Assembly (NCBI GenBank): GCA_002385465.1
Contig: DGDN01000021.1
Span: forward strand, 1-29,416
Direction: 5' to 3'
Origin: Candidatus Fermentithermobacillaceae bacterium UBA3951
Lineage (GTDB): Bacteria > Bacillota > Sulfobacillia > Fermentithermobacillales > Fermentithermobacillaceae
DNA: 29,416 nt
A program made the position numbers and the translations under genes. Positions 15,283 to 23,844 of this stretch are shown piece by piece. The notes under the pieces are model-generated. The model worked only from the letters and a program-made list of their open reading frames with translations. It did no database searches and was not told the DNA's origin. How positions within the stretch are numbered: the first letter of the stretch is position 1; each line of letters opens with the position of its first letter.

Positions 15283-15600
15283 TCCTCCCGTTTCGCCCCT
15301 TACCGGCCTTCACCCCGCCGGCACTTATGGGCAGTGATTTGGCATCTCATGAAAATGGTTACGATACCTGCCTGTCCAGGTCTGAAGATTACCCGGACCC
15401 ATTCATTTCTTGAAGGTCAAGCTGAAAAAAATCAAGGATCAATATATTCGAGGTAAGTATTCGCCCACCGGGACCGTTGTCCTTCGATTTTTCTACCATA
15501 CTTAAGACCGTAAGGCGCCTTCACCTCTCCTGAAATCAGCATATCTTTACCGCCACCTACAAAGATTACTTCTATAGATAAGACGTTCGCGGAGGTCCAT
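15283..15600. other. 318-bp divergent intergenic region
   Basis: This lies between the vWA gene (minus) and the 10-TM exporter (plus), so both promoters should be here. On the minus strand TGGACA and TTTCAT at 18 bp are a weak promoter candidate for the triad. The stretch around 15420-15460 is clearly more AT-rich than its surroundings. I found no riboswitch fold, no tRNA and no open frame with a ribosome binding site. Confidence 0.4.
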
Positions 15601-16518
15601 ATGGCTCATACGTTTCCCGATCTCCTGAAGGAAGTCCTTTCGGAGAGCTTCGTCCATACAATCAGGATGCTGCCCATATTGGTAGTCGCCTTTGGCCTGG
15701 TCGAGATCGCCTCGCACCGCGCTGAAACGACGTGGCTTAGAAGAAGCATGGCCCATCGCTGGTTGGGCCCCGTTGCTGCAGCGGCCCTGGGCCTCCTCCC
15801 ACAGTGCGGCTTCTCTGTCGCGACAACCTCTCTCTACATAGAGGGACTCATCCCCACGGGTTCGCTCCTGGCTTCCTATATAGCAACCTCTGACGAGGCA
15901 ATACCTATCTTGATGGCAAATCCTGATACCCTTGCCTGGGTACTACCGCTCCTAGGCACGAAACTGGTCTGGGGCGCAGTTGCCGGCATCGCCGTAAACT
16001 ACGGGATGCGAAAAACAGGATCATCTCACACCTACCATAGAGAGTCCGGCGCCGGAGGTACCCAGAGAAGCAACGGGCCTAATCGCTCTCATCCGCATAC
16101 TTGCGTCGGAACCAAGGGTACCCCTAGAGAGATCATCCCCCACGCCATCTCAAGGGCCCTCCGCATAGCTGCCATGGTCTTCGTCTTATCGTCTCTCTTC
16201 AACGTGGCGGGACACCTTCTCAGCGAAAGACTTGCCGAGGCGGCTCTCTCAAGCCAAGGAATCGTCAGACCACTGGCTGCTTCCTTGTTGGGGCTCATCC
16301 CTTCGTGCGCCACAAGTGTGGTCTTGGCGGAAGGTTTCAGTTCGGGGTTCGTTTCCTTCCCGGCCCTTGTAAGCGGGCTCACCGCAAATGCGGGAGTGGG
16401 GCTCCTCGTGCTAATCAAGGAGTCCCGCAATAAGTCTCGCACCTTGGGAGTCGTTATCCTGCTGGTAATATCGGCCCTCATCTCAGGGTCTCTGGCTTCC
16501 ATAGCAGCTCCGTTCTAG
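15601..16518 (+). CDS. Putative 10-TM metal exporter (ArsP_2-like / putative manganese transporter)
   Basis: A 305-residue polytopic protein built as two similar halves. Each half contains a short proline-cysteine motif in a membrane helix: GLLPQCGFSV at 64-73 and GLIPSCATSV at 231-240. The first half runs from MLPILVVAFGLVEIASHR. This fits the family annotated as putative 10-TM heavy-metal exporter or putative manganese transporter. A central loop (about 139-180) carries H143, H146, H164, H166 and C168, plausible metal ligands. ATG 15601 has GGAGG five bases upstream. Its substrate is not established; a ZIP importer lies 2.7 kb downstream in the same orientation. Confidence 0.75.
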   Translation: MAHTFPDLLKEVLSESFVHTIRMLPILVVAFGLVEIASHRAETTWLRRSMAHRWLGPVAAAALGLLPQCGFSVATTSLYIEGLIPTGSLLASYIATSDEAIPILMANPDTLAWVLPLLGTKLVWGAVAGIAVNYGMRKTGSSHTYHRESGAGGTQRSNGPNRSHPHTCVGTKGTPREIIPHAISRALRIAAMVFVLSSLFNVAGHLLSERLAEAALSSQGIVRPLAASLLGLIPSCATSVVLAEGFSSGFVSFPALVSGLTANAGVGLLVLIKESRNKSRTLGVVILLVISALISGSLASIAAPF

Positions 16519-16730
16519 GAGTCGCGCGGATTGCCGCCTTTCTCCTTCATAAAGAATGTGGCGGATCGTGATATACTCTACTAGACGACCCTTGGAAAAA
16601 CCGTCAGGGAGGATAGCTACTCACCCCAATGATCACTCGCTAGGTTTCTTGGAAGCACTTCACCTTATCTTGATTACCGGACGCTTCCCGGTGACACCTC
16701 TTTATTCGGCGAGTATTGGAGTGGGGCTCA

Positions 16731-18449
16731 ATGACGATTCTAAGGCTTTCACACATCTCCCTCTCATATCAGGGAAACCCCGTCCTCAGTGACGTTTCGG
16801 CAGTTCTCTCATCAGGCGACCGCATTGGCGTTGTCGGGCCCAACGGGAGCGGCAAGACCAGCCTGTTGCGCCTCATTCTCGGCGAGGTCCTCCCGGACGA
16901 AGGGACCGTGGACTGGGTGAAGAGCACCCGCCTCGGGTATGTCCCCCAGACCTTCAACCTTGACGAATCCAAGACCCCGCTTGACCTCATAGGGCTCGAA
17001 AAGGCCGAATACCTCGGACGGTGCGGGATCGGGAGGACGCTCTGGGACACTCCTTCTGCTAAACTTAGCGGCGGCGAGAAGACCAGGCTGTCTTTGGCCA
17101 TCGCGCTCTCAGCCAGGCCTGAGCTCCTTATCCTCGACGAACCCACCAACCACCTTGACATCCCGGGGATCGAATGGCTGGAAAAGCTCCTGTCATCCTT
17201 CCGGGGCAGCGTAATCGCCGTGTCGCACGATCGCTCGTTCTTGGACGGGATCTCCCGAAAGATATGGGAGGTCCGCGATACGCGACTCAGGGTTTACACG
17301 GGCAACTACTCTGCTTACCTCAAAGCGCTTGCCGTGAGGCTCACGCACGAGCGGCGCGAGCATGCCAAGTGGTCCCGCGAGGTCAAAGAGCTTAAGGAGG
17401 AAATCAGCGCCCGCCGCCAGTGGTATGAAAAGGCCCACAAAGATGCAGGCCAAAACGATTTCTTGAGGCGCAAGGCGAAAAAGCACGCCAGGCAGTTCCT
17501 TGCCAAAGAATCGGCGCTGGAGAGGCTTATGGCAAGAAAGCCTGAAGTCACGAGAGACGACCGCCCAGTGGTTGCCGGGATCTCTCACGCCGGTATAAGG
17601 ACGGAGACGGTAGCGCGGGCCGAAGGGCTCTCCTTTGCCTATCCGCTTCCTGAGACCGGAGCACGAGAAGCCGCCTCGCCAGGGGCCGGGCGGGCCATTT
17701 TGGAAGGCGCCTCGTTTCGTATAGGGCCCGGACAGAAAATCGGGTTGATCGGTCGAAACGGTTCAGGCAAGACCACGCTGCTCCGGCTCTTGGCAGGCGA
17801 CCTCACACCCGATTCCGGTTCTGTGTGGCTTAACCCCGGAGCCAAAGCAGGTTACCTGGCCCAAATGCTCGAAGACCTTGACCCCCAAAGGTCTGCGGCA
17901 GAAAACGTGAGCTTGAAGACGGGCCTCCCCATGCCCGGTTCAAGGGACCTATTGGGGCGGATGGCCGTATCCGGCGACAAACAGACGAGGCCTTTCGGCA
18001 CGCTCAGCATGGGTGAACGTACCCGGGTTGCAGTGGCGTGTTTGTGCTACGGAGCCTTTGACTTGCTACTACTTGACGAGCCCACCAACCATCTGGACGT
18101 CGCCGCAAGAGAAGCCGTAGAAGAGGCGCTCCGTTCCTATACAGGAGCTCTGGTGGTCGCAACTCACGACAGGCATCTACTTGACCACGTCTGCAGCGTG
18201 ATATGGCACCTCGACTCGGCGAGACTCACGGTCCACGAAGGGACTTACAGAGACCTCAAAAACAGGTGGGCCGACACGGCCAGCATAGAGGAAAAAGACA
18301 GGAAGGCCGAGGAACTCGCCGCAAAAGCGGAACTTGCATACATCGTCTCCCTCATCTCAGCGGCGAGAGACGAAAGCGAAAAAGCCGAACTTGAACGGCG
18401 CTATGAGGAAGCCCTTGCAAAACTGAGGGAGCACAGGGAGAGGAATTAG
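16731..18449 (+). CDS. ABC-F family ATPase
   Basis: A 572-residue soluble protein with two ABC ATPase domains and no membrane segments. Domain 1 has Walker A GPNGSGKT (36-43), signature LSGGEKTR (112-119) and Walker B LLILDEPTNHLD (132-143). Domain 2 has GRNGSGKTT (341-349), LSMGERTR and LLLLDEPTNHLD. The linker at about 195-275 is charged and helical, the position of the P-site tRNA-interaction motif. ABC-F proteins act on the ribosome, either as general translation factors or as antibiotic-resistance protection proteins; sequence alone does not separate these. I chose ATG 16731 over the in-frame TTG 16716 because GGAG and GGGG lie just before it. The C-terminus is a short coiled coil. Confidence 0.88.
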   Translation: MTILRLSHISLSYQGNPVLSDVSAVLSSGDRIGVVGPNGSGKTSLLRLILGEVLPDEGTVDWVKSTRLGYVPQTFNLDESKTPLDLIGLEKAEYLGRCGIGRTLWDTPSAKLSGGEKTRLSLAIALSARPELLILDEPTNHLDIPGIEWLEKLLSSFRGSVIAVSHDRSFLDGISRKIWEVRDTRLRVYTGNYSAYLKALAVRLTHERREHAKWSREVKELKEEISARRQWYEKAHKDAGQNDFLRRKAKKHARQFLAKESALERLMARKPEVTRDDRPVVAGISHAGIRTETVARAEGLSFAYPLPETGAREAASPGAGRAILEGASFRIGPGQKIGLIGRNGSGKTTLLRLLAGDLTPDSGSVWLNPGAKAGYLAQMLEDLDPQRSAAENVSLKTGLPMPGSRDLLGRMAVSGDKQTRPFGTLSMGERTRVAVACLCYGAFDLLLLDEPTNHLDVAAREAVEEALRSYTGALVVATHDRHLLDHVCSVIWHLDSARLTVHEGTYRDLKNRWADTASIEEKDRKAEELAAKAELAYIVSLISAARDESEKAELERRYEEALAKLREHRERN

Positions 18450-18471
18450 GAGTCGTGCGCTGAAAGTGATC

Positions 18472-18493
18472 TTCCGCAAGAAAACCCGCGGAA
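18472..18493 (+). other. Hairpin between ABC-F and ylbF-like genes
   Basis: TTCCGC (18472-18477) and GCGGAA (18488-18493) form a 6-bp stem with a 10-base loop. There is no T-run on the plus strand, so termination would be weak. Confidence 0.35.
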
Positions 18494-18532
18494 AAGAATG
18501 ACCCTTCACATTACCATGCAAGGAGGCTTGAC

Positions 18533-18874
18533 ATGGCTACATACGACAAAGCCTATGAACTCGCGCGAGAGCTGAAGGAGAGCGAGGAGTACAAAGAATA
18601 CCAGAAAGCCAAACAGGCCATCCAGGCCAACGAAGCGGCTATGTCAATTCTTAGAGACTTCCGGGAAAAACAGATCCGGCTTGAGATGGATCTCCTAAGC
18701 GGCAAAGAGCCCGATGAGAAGGCCAAAGAAGAGATGCAGAAGCTCACCGACCTCGTGAACATGCACGGAGAGGTGAAGCGATTCATGGATGCCGAACGGC
18801 GCATCCTCATCGTCATGAGCGACATCCAGAGAATCCTGACCGGCGCCCTGAACCTCTTGGACTACAATCGGTAG
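18533..18874 (+). CDS. YlbF/YmcA family regulator
   Basis: A 113-residue, almost wholly helical, highly charged protein. The pattern AYELARELKESEEYKEYQKA followed by QANEAAMSILRDFREKQ and a second helical pair matches the YlbF/YmcA (DUF964) family. In Bacillus, YlbF, YmcA and YaaT form a complex that supports RNase Y-dependent mRNA maturation, competence, biofilm formation and sporulation. AAGGAGG lies six bases before ATG 18533. It is followed 60 bases later by the YjcZ-like peptide. Which paralogue (YlbF or YmcA) this is cannot be told from sequence alone. Confidence 0.85.
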   Translation: MATYDKAYELARELKESEEYKEYQKAKQAIQANEAAMSILRDFREKQIRLEMDLLSGKEPDEKAKEEMQKLTDLVNMHGEVKRFMDAERRILIVMSDIQRILTGALNLLDYNR

Positions 18875-18934
18875 CTCCCCGAACGCTATCGACATAACAT
18901 GAGATGCAACACATGAAACAAGGGGGAGAATTCC

Positions 18935-19030
18935 ATGTCTGGCACCGGACCGGTCTGCGGCAACAATTGGGCGTTCATTCTGTTCCTCATTTTGATCCTG
19001 CTCGTTTTCTGCTGCTTCTGCTTCTGCTAG
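18935..19030 (+). CDS. YjcZ-like small membrane peptide, cysteine-rich tail
   Basis: A 31-residue gene. It begins MSGTGPVCGNNWAFILFLI, has a single hydrophobic helix from about residue 12 to 25, and ends FCCFCFC. The short Gly-rich head followed by NxFAFILxLFILLxI is the pattern of YjcZ-family sporulation proteins, tiny membrane or coat peptides of Bacillota. The AGGGGGAG ribosome binding site is six bases from ATG 18935, and a strong terminator follows 19 bases after the stop, so this is a real gene. Six cysteines, five of them in the last six residues, are unusual for the family. Confidence 0.78.
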   Translation: MSGTGPVCGNNWAFILFLILILLVFCCFCFC

Positions 19031-19048
19031 AGCAGCCGCCAAACGGCG

Positions 19049-19080
19049 GGGCGGCCGGACTCAGGCCGCCCGTTTTCCTT
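19049..19080 (+). terminator. Intrinsic terminator after the YjcZ-like gene
   Basis: GGGCGGCC (19049-19056) and GGCCGCCC (19064-19071) form a perfect 8-bp GC stem with a 7-base loop, followed by GTTTTCCTT. It ends the ABC-F/ylbF/yjcZ-like transcription direction. Confidence 0.88.
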
Positions 19081-19148
19081 TCCGCCAAGGTAGCGCGCTT
19101 AAGCCCTTGACATCCGTCTAGCAGTAAGCCACACCTAAGGACAAAGGG

Positions 19149-19177
19149 TAGACATCACCTTATTTCGGATCTAGAAT
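19149..19177 (+). promoter_or_regulatory. Sigma-A type promoter of the ZIP gene
   Basis: TAGACA (19149-19154) and TAGAAT (19172-19177) are each five of six to consensus, with an ideal 17-bp spacer. The expected start site is near 19183, 38 bases before the ZIP start codon. Confidence 0.6.
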
Positions 19178-19181
19178 CAAC

Positions 19182-19204
19182 AATGCCGGATCGACTCAGG
19201 CATT
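19182..19204 (+). promoter_or_regulatory. Inverted repeat at the ZIP transcription start
   Basis: AATGCC (19182-19187) and GGCATT (19199-19204) are a perfect 6-bp inverted repeat with an 11-base centre, placed right after the -10 box. The position suits an operator, for example for a metal-responsive repressor, but this is inference. Confidence 0.4.
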
Positions 19205-19220
19205 AGAACGGGGGTCGAGC

Positions 19221-19964
19221 ATGTCTTTTCTGAACATCATACTCTTATCTGCAGTAGTGGGCGTAGTAGGAACAGGCGCAGGCGGCTTGATCGTCTCCTT
19301 GAGGGGTAACCCCAGTAGAAAACTCCTATCTCTCTTCCTTGGCTACTCGGGCGGCGTGATGGTCTCGCTTGTCGCGTTCGACCTCATGCCTGAAGCCATA
19401 GAACTCGGGGGAACCGTGCTCCCACTGGCCTTTATGGTTGTGGGAGCGGTCACCATCATGATTTTCGACATGCTTCTACCTCACAGTCACCATTTCTCCT
19501 GTGACGAGGAAAGCTCGCGTTTCGCAAGGACTGCGTATGTTGTCGCGATGGGTATAGCCATGCACGATCTTCCGGAGGGGTTGGCCGTTGGAGCAGGGCT
19601 CGCTTCAGGGTCGTCTCTGGGATTTAGAGTGGCGGCACTCATGTTCCTCCACAACATGCCTGAAGGCATGGCCGTCGCCGGGCCTTTGGCATGTATCGGC
19701 CGGAAGAGATCGAATATCATTCTTATAAGCGCGCTGACAGGCCTACCTTCTGTGGTGGGTGCGGCCATAGGTGCCCTGTTCGGCACCTTGTCACCTGAAG
19801 TGCTGTCGGCTTCTTTGGCATTCGCCGCAGGGGCCATGCTCTTTGTGACATTCGATGAGGTAATACCCGATGCAGAAGAGCTCTCCGAAGGAGGTCACAG
19901 CGGTACTTTGGGAGCGGTCGCAGGCGTCATGACAAGCATAGTCTTGAGCCAGCTGCTTCACTAG
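19221..19964 (+). CDS. ZIP family divalent metal transporter
   Basis: A 247-residue membrane protein with about eight hydrophobic segments. The two metal-binding helices carry HDLPEG (115-120, in GIAMHDLPEGLAVG) and HNMPEG (144-149, in FLHNMPEGMAVA), the hallmark of ZIP transporters, which bring zinc, iron or manganese into the cytoplasm. The loop between helices 3 and 4 is short and contains HSHH at 88-91, the usual place for a metal-sensing histidine cluster. A GGGGG lies six bases before ATG 19221. The gene has its own promoter and stands alone. The metal carried cannot be read from sequence. Confidence 0.92.
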   Translation: MSFLNIILLSAVVGVVGTGAGGLIVSLRGNPSRKLLSLFLGYSGGVMVSLVAFDLMPEAIELGGTVLPLAFMVVGAVTIMIFDMLLPHSHHFSCDEESSRFARTAYVVAMGIAMHDLPEGLAVGAGLASGSSLGFRVAALMFLHNMPEGMAVAGPLACIGRKRSNIILISALTGLPSVVGAAIGALFGTLSPEVLSASLAFAAGAMLFVTFDEVIPDAEELSEGGHSGTLGAVAGVMTSIVLSQLLH

Positions 19965-19979
19965 TAGAACCAATAAGAG

Positions 19980-20028
19980 GCCTCACCCTTGCCTCATCTT
20001 TGCCTCACCCTTGCCTCCTCCATGCCTC
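19980..20028. repeat. Five GCCTC motifs at exact 11-bp spacing
   Basis: GCCTC begins at 19980, 19991, 20002, 20013 and 20024. The unit is TTGCCTC plus four variable bases. The array lies just past the ZIP stop codon and about 130-180 bp before the next plus-strand gene. An 11-bp period is one turn of DNA, so the motifs face the same side of the helix. Confidence 0.9.
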
Positions 20029-20156
20029 TCGAAACCCGGCCTTTTCCCCGGCACTCTCCTTAATTAGCGCTAACTTCGTTTGAAGAAACGCCGTTATATA
20101 GGGTAAGAGGCAGGTGAGGGACATCGCATAGAAGTCTTTGCAGCAAGTTGCCTTTC

Positions 20157-21074
20157 ATGGCGCGCCATCTAAGGCGCAAGCACCTTCTTTTGGCCTTGAT
20201 GCTTCCATTCCTGGCAGCCCTCCTTCTAACTGCTGCAACCACTCCCCTGCCGTCGTCTGCCGATGATGTGTCCATCGCCAAATCAATCCATTCGTACCTC
20301 TACGGCCGGTCGGAGATCCTCCGCCTCAGGGTCGACTCAATAAGCATCAATAGGTCGGGCGGAGAGGTTGACGAGGGCACGTACCGGTCCACATGGGAAG
20401 TCACACTGAGGTTCAGGGCAGACTACGCCCGGCCGGAAGAAGACCCCTACCTCGCCGGAATGATCAAGTGTCTTAACGAGCTTAAAGCCGGCTCAGATGC
20501 TGCCTGGATCAAGTGGGCAGAGGATGAGATCGACAAGAGGCGTTCCGAAGTCCGTGACCTTATCTCATACGTGCAAGAGCGGGAAGAAAAGGTCACGGCC
20601 TACGCCGAAATAGATGGGTCGGGCCGCATCCTTCCCGAGACCATCAAGCTGCAGGTCGAAGGAATTGAGGGAGCCCACCGGGTTCAAGACCTCCTGAAAG
20701 CCGTCCCCGGCCCGGAGATCTATGAGGACGCGGGGTACAAGTACCTTCTGGACGAAAGGGAAAGCCCGGGCGACCCCGGAGAGGAAAAGCAAGAAAGCGT
20801 TGGTGCGAGTGGACATGAAGGGGCCGCCGCCCACCCTAAGGAGACTCAGGAAAGCAAGGGAGAACCCGGTCCTCCGCCATCTGCGGTTCCGGTTCCGCCG
20901 GCGCCCACGGAGATCAAGCCTACCACGCGTAGGCCGGCAGCGAGAAGCGGAAGCAACGACTCCGGTCGCGCTCACCTGATCTACTGGGCAATGGGGCTGA
21001 TTTCTCTTCTCCTCCTCATACTCATAGCGTCAGAGGTCCACAACCAGAGACGAAAGCAATCGGGTCGACGGTAA
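20157..21074 (+). CDS. Exported membrane-anchored protein of unknown function
   Basis: About 305 residues and not recognised. An N-terminal signal peptide (basic head, then LLLALMLPFLAALLLTAATT) is followed by an extracytoplasmic domain of about 190 residues. That domain has charged helices and the segment YRSTWEVTLRFRADYARPEE. Next is a Pro/Gly/Glu-rich linker of about 75 residues. A single membrane helix (WAMGLISLLLLILIASEV) and a short basic tail end the protein, so it should be a type I membrane protein facing outward. The frame is open from TTG 20148; ATG 20157 is chosen as more likely, although no good ribosome binding site is visible. A TATATA box lies at 20095-20100. Its gene meets the CCA enzyme gene with a six-base gap. 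Confidence 0.65.
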   Translation: MARHLRRKHLLLALMLPFLAALLLTAATTPLPSSADDVSIAKSIHSYLYGRSEILRLRVDSISINRSGGEVDEGTYRSTWEVTLRFRADYARPEEDPYLAGMIKCLNELKAGSDAAWIKWAEDEIDKRRSEVRDLISYVQEREEKVTAYAEIDGSGRILPETIKLQVEGIEGAHRVQDLLKAVPGPEIYEDAGYKYLLDERESPGDPGEEKQESVGASGHEGAAAHPKETQESKGEPGPPPSAVPVPPAPTEIKPTTRRPAARSGSNDSGRAHLIYWAMGLISLLLLILIASEVHNQRRKQSGRR

Positions 21075-21080
21075 GGGGAC

Positions 21081-22415
21081 CTACATCCCTTTCTTGAGCT
21101 CCTCGTAGACGGCCCGCAGCCCTTCTTTGGTGTTTAGAGAAGGTTCATCCAAGACCCTTTCCAACATGGCCTTGAGGACGAGCCCGACCTCTCTCCCCTC
21201 TTTCATTCCCCACTCGATGAGGTCCCGGCCGTTCACCGCGAGGTCTTTCACGGTCAGCGGGTCGCCGGAAGCCAGGACCTTCTCGACACCGGCCCTCAGC
21301 CTTAGGACCCCTGATAGGTCGTCTGGGTGACCCGAAGCCTTCACGTCCGCCGTCTGGAGGTCAAGAAGGTCATCGAGGAGGTTCGTACCAACCCGGGCTA
21401 TAAGCCGCTTTAAGCCCTTCTTGCCCATCCGGGCGTGTCTCGTCATATGTTCCCTTACTAGCATGCACACCGAGGAGATTGTCTGTGAGTCAAACCTTAG
21501 GCGCCGGAGGACCTCCCCGGCAATCTCAGCGCTCTTACGGTTGTGCCCGTAGAAGTGACCCTCGCCGTCAGGGCCCACCGTAAAGGTGTTGGTCTTTCCC
21601 ACGTCGTGTAGGAGGGCGGCCAACCTGACCCGCAACTTTCTTGGAGAGGACTCCAACGCGACGATTGTGTGCTCAAAGACGTCTTTATCGTGGTGCCTGC
21701 TTGATTGATGGAACCCGTAGCACTCCGCCAATTCCGGGAGGATGTATCCTAAAATCCGGGAATGATAAAGGTCCCTTATGACTCCCGGGTTGTCGCTCAT
21801 GAGTATCCTCACCAGTTCATCCCTGATCCGTTCCCATGAGACATTGAGGATAAGGTGAGCATTCGCCGCGATGGCATCGAGAGTCCCGGGTTCTATGCTG
21901 AACTCGCGGCCCAGCTCGGAAGCCAGCCTGTGGGCGCGGAGCATCCTGAGGGCATCTTCTCTAAACCGTTCGCCTGGGTCACCAACGCTCCGAATGACCC
22001 GGTCCTTGAGGTCGTTAAGGCCCCCCACGTAGTCGACTACGCGCCCGTCGCTTTCCGAGGCGAGAGCATTTATGGTGAAGTCTCTCCGGATGAGGTCTTC
22101 CTTAAGCGACGATGAGAACTCTACTGTTTCGGGTCTCCTGCCATCAAGGTACCTGCCGTCCCTCCGAAACGTGGTGACCTCAACGGGGATGTCTCCGAGG
22201 ACGGTCACCGTGCCGTACCTCTCGCCCGTAGGGGCGCTGCGCTCGAAGAGAGTCCGCACCGTAGACGGCAGAGCATCGGTGGCAACATCCCAGTCCTTGG
22301 GCCGGCGGTTCAAGAGAAGGTCACGGACCGAGCCGCCAACCACATAAGCCCGGTACCCTGCGTTCTCGAGAGTTTCCATAACCTTGAGCACAAAAGGATG
22401 AATCGCGATGTCCAT
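21081..22415 (-). CDS. cca: CCA tRNA nucleotidyltransferase with HD domain
   Basis: About 444 residues. The nucleotidyltransferase head carries VVGGSVRDLLLNR (residues 25-37) and the metal-binding D-W-D in PKDWDVATDA (39-48), then RRDFTINALA and DYVGGLNDLKDRVIR. Further on is the B/A motif region EDALRMLRAHRLA. An HD phosphohydrolase domain (RLAALLHDVGKTNTF) sits in the C-terminal half. This enzyme adds or repairs CCA ends of tRNA. The head sequence is shared with poly(A) polymerases and with separate A- or CC-adding enzymes, so exact specificity is not certain. The frame is open to GTG 22448; ATG 22415 fits the family start better, though neither has a strong ribosome binding site. Confidence 0.88.
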   Translation of the reverse strand: MDIAIHPFVLKVMETLENAGYRAYVVGGSVRDLLLNRRPKDWDVATDALPSTVRTLFERSAPTGERYGTVTVLGDIPVEVTTFRRDGRYLDGRRPETVEFSSSLKEDLIRRDFTINALASESDGRVVDYVGGLNDLKDRVIRSVGDPGERFREDALRMLRAHRLASELGREFSIEPGTLDAIAANAHLILNVSWERIRDELVRILMSDNPGVIRDLYHSRILGYILPELAECYGFHQSSRHHDKDVFEHTIVALESSPRKLRVRLAALLHDVGKTNTFTVGPDGEGHFYGHNRKSAEIAGEVLRRLRFDSQTISSVCMLVREHMTRHARMGKKGLKRLIARVGTNLLDDLLDLQTADVKASGHPDDLSGVLRLRAGVEKVLASGDPLTVKDLAVNGRDLIEWGMKEGREVGLVLKAMLERVLDEPSLNTKEGLRAVYEELKKGM

Positions 22416-22584
22416 CTCGGGTCTCGCCTCGCCGTCCGCCTGCTTCACCCGCCGGTGGGCACAAACCCGCTACCGGCGCGGTCACTCATAGACTGCCACA
22501 ATCACAGAGCGGTGAAAACACCCCGCCAAACCCGGACTTTCGCCGGCCTCTCAGAAGAGCCGGAAGCCTTACCGGACCAGAGCC

Positions 22585-23844
22585 TCAGAAAGGAAACATC
22601 CCGGGTATGAGGAGAGACAGCATCAAAGCTCCCAGGACAAAGAGAGGCAGCCCGGTCTTCACGAAATCGGTGAACTTGTAGCCTCCCCGCTGGTAGACGA
22701 TCACGTTGGGTGGAGTACCGATGGGTGTCGCTACTGCTATGGACGTGGCTTGGCAAAGCCCCATGAGAAGCGGTGCCGGGCTCACTCCCAACTGCTGGGC
22801 TATTGCTACGCATACGGGAGCAAGGACGCTGGTCGCAGCGGTATGGGACATAAACTGCCCCAGAAGACCTGCTGAAACGACCACGACCCCGGTCATGAGG
22901 TAAGGAGTGGGCTCGTGAATGGCGCGGGTCAGAAATCCGGCAAGCATCTCTGAGGCGCCGGTCCTCTGCATAGCCAGCCCCAGAGGCTGCATCCCGCCCA
23001 TAAGGAGGACAGACGACCACTCAATGCTCCCCGTAAACTCATGCATGGTGATGCATCCGGTGACAACCGTGAGCACCGCCCCGATCATGGCAACTATGGG
23101 GAGACTAAGGCCGAAGGCATAAAGCCTGCTCTCGAAGAACATCCCCACTACAACCAGCGCGAGGATAAAGAGGGACACGCCCATCTTCTTCGTCTTGAAC
23201 TCGTGTTTCTCCGGCGATGAGACCTCACTTGGGAGCCTCGTCGCAACCTGCTTCCTACCCACAAACATCATGTAGAGGACAGCCACCACCACAAAGGGCA
23301 GCGATACCTTCCCGAAATCGAAAAACCCAAAAGACTCTCCCGTGGCTTGCCGGAGGGCTCCCTGGACGATGGCATTGGGAGGCGTCCCCACCAGGGTAAG
23401 CATCCCTCCGAACGACGCTCCAAAGGCGAGCGGCAGGAGGAGAGCTCCGGCGCTTACCCCGGCCTCGCGGGCTACCGAAACAACGAGCGGAGCCATTACG
23501 ATTGTGGTCCCCGTGTTGCTTGTGAACGCCGAGAGGAAAGCAGCAGCCAGCATAACGAGTCCTATGAGCCGCACTTCATTCTTGCCGGCCAGCTTTATGA
23601 CTTTCCTGCCGATGTAGTCGCATACACCCGTCCGAAACAAAGCTTCGCCCACAGGGAACATGAAAAGCACCATGATGGTCGTGTCATTTGAGAAACCGGT
23701 GAGCACGTCCTTGACAGGCAGGACGCCTGAGACGGCCAAGCTAGAAAGCACTATAAGAGGCGTAATCCCCAAGGGGACCAGTTCGGTGACGAATAAGACC
23801 AGTGCTCCGGCAAGAATGACGAGTGTTATGGCGACTTGTGACAT
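22585..23844 (-). CDS. SLC13/DASS-family permease
   Basis: About 419 residues with ten or more hydrophobic segments in two repeats. The first substrate motif is SNTGTTIVMAPL in repeat 1 and the second is SHTAATSVLAPV in repeat 2, matching the SNT signatures of the divalent anion:sodium symporter family. GTPPNAIV and GTPPNVIV are the paired re-entrant loops. Typical substrates are succinate, malate and fumarate, or sulfate; C4-dicarboxylate would suit the fumarase and malic enzyme elsewhere in this window, which is only an inference. An AGGAGG touches the first ATG (23850) but is six bases from ATG 23844, so I chose the latter. Confidence 0.85.
   Translation of the reverse strand: MSQVAITLVILAGALVLFVTELVPLGITPLIVLSSLAVSGVLPVKDVLTGFSNDTTIMVLFMFPVGEALFRTGVCDYIGRKVIKLAGKNEVRLIGLVMLAAAFLSAFTSNTGTTIVMAPLVVSVAREAGVSAGALLLPLAFGASFGGMLTLVGTPPNAIVQGALRQATGESFGFFDFGKVSLPFVVVAVLYMMFVGRKQVATRLPSEVSSPEKHEFKTKKMGVSLFILALVVVGMFFESRLYAFGLSLPIVAMIGAVLTVVTGCITMHEFTGSIEWSSVLLMGGMQPLGLAMQRTGASEMLAGFLTRAIHEPTPYLMTGVVVVSAGLLGQFMSHTAATSVLAPVCVAIAQQLGVSPAPLLMGLCQATSIAVATPIGTPPNVIVYQRGGYKFTDFVKTGLPLFVLGALMLSLLIPGMFPF

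Noticed and set aside
15420..15600. Possible yybP-ykoY manganese riboswitch before the metal exporter
   Set aside because: The conserved loop sequences of that class were not found.
16629..16643. Four-codon frame (ATG to TAG) in the ABC-F leader, considered as an attenuation uORF
   Set aside because: The nearest GGAGG is 15 bases away and no alternative hairpins were found around it.
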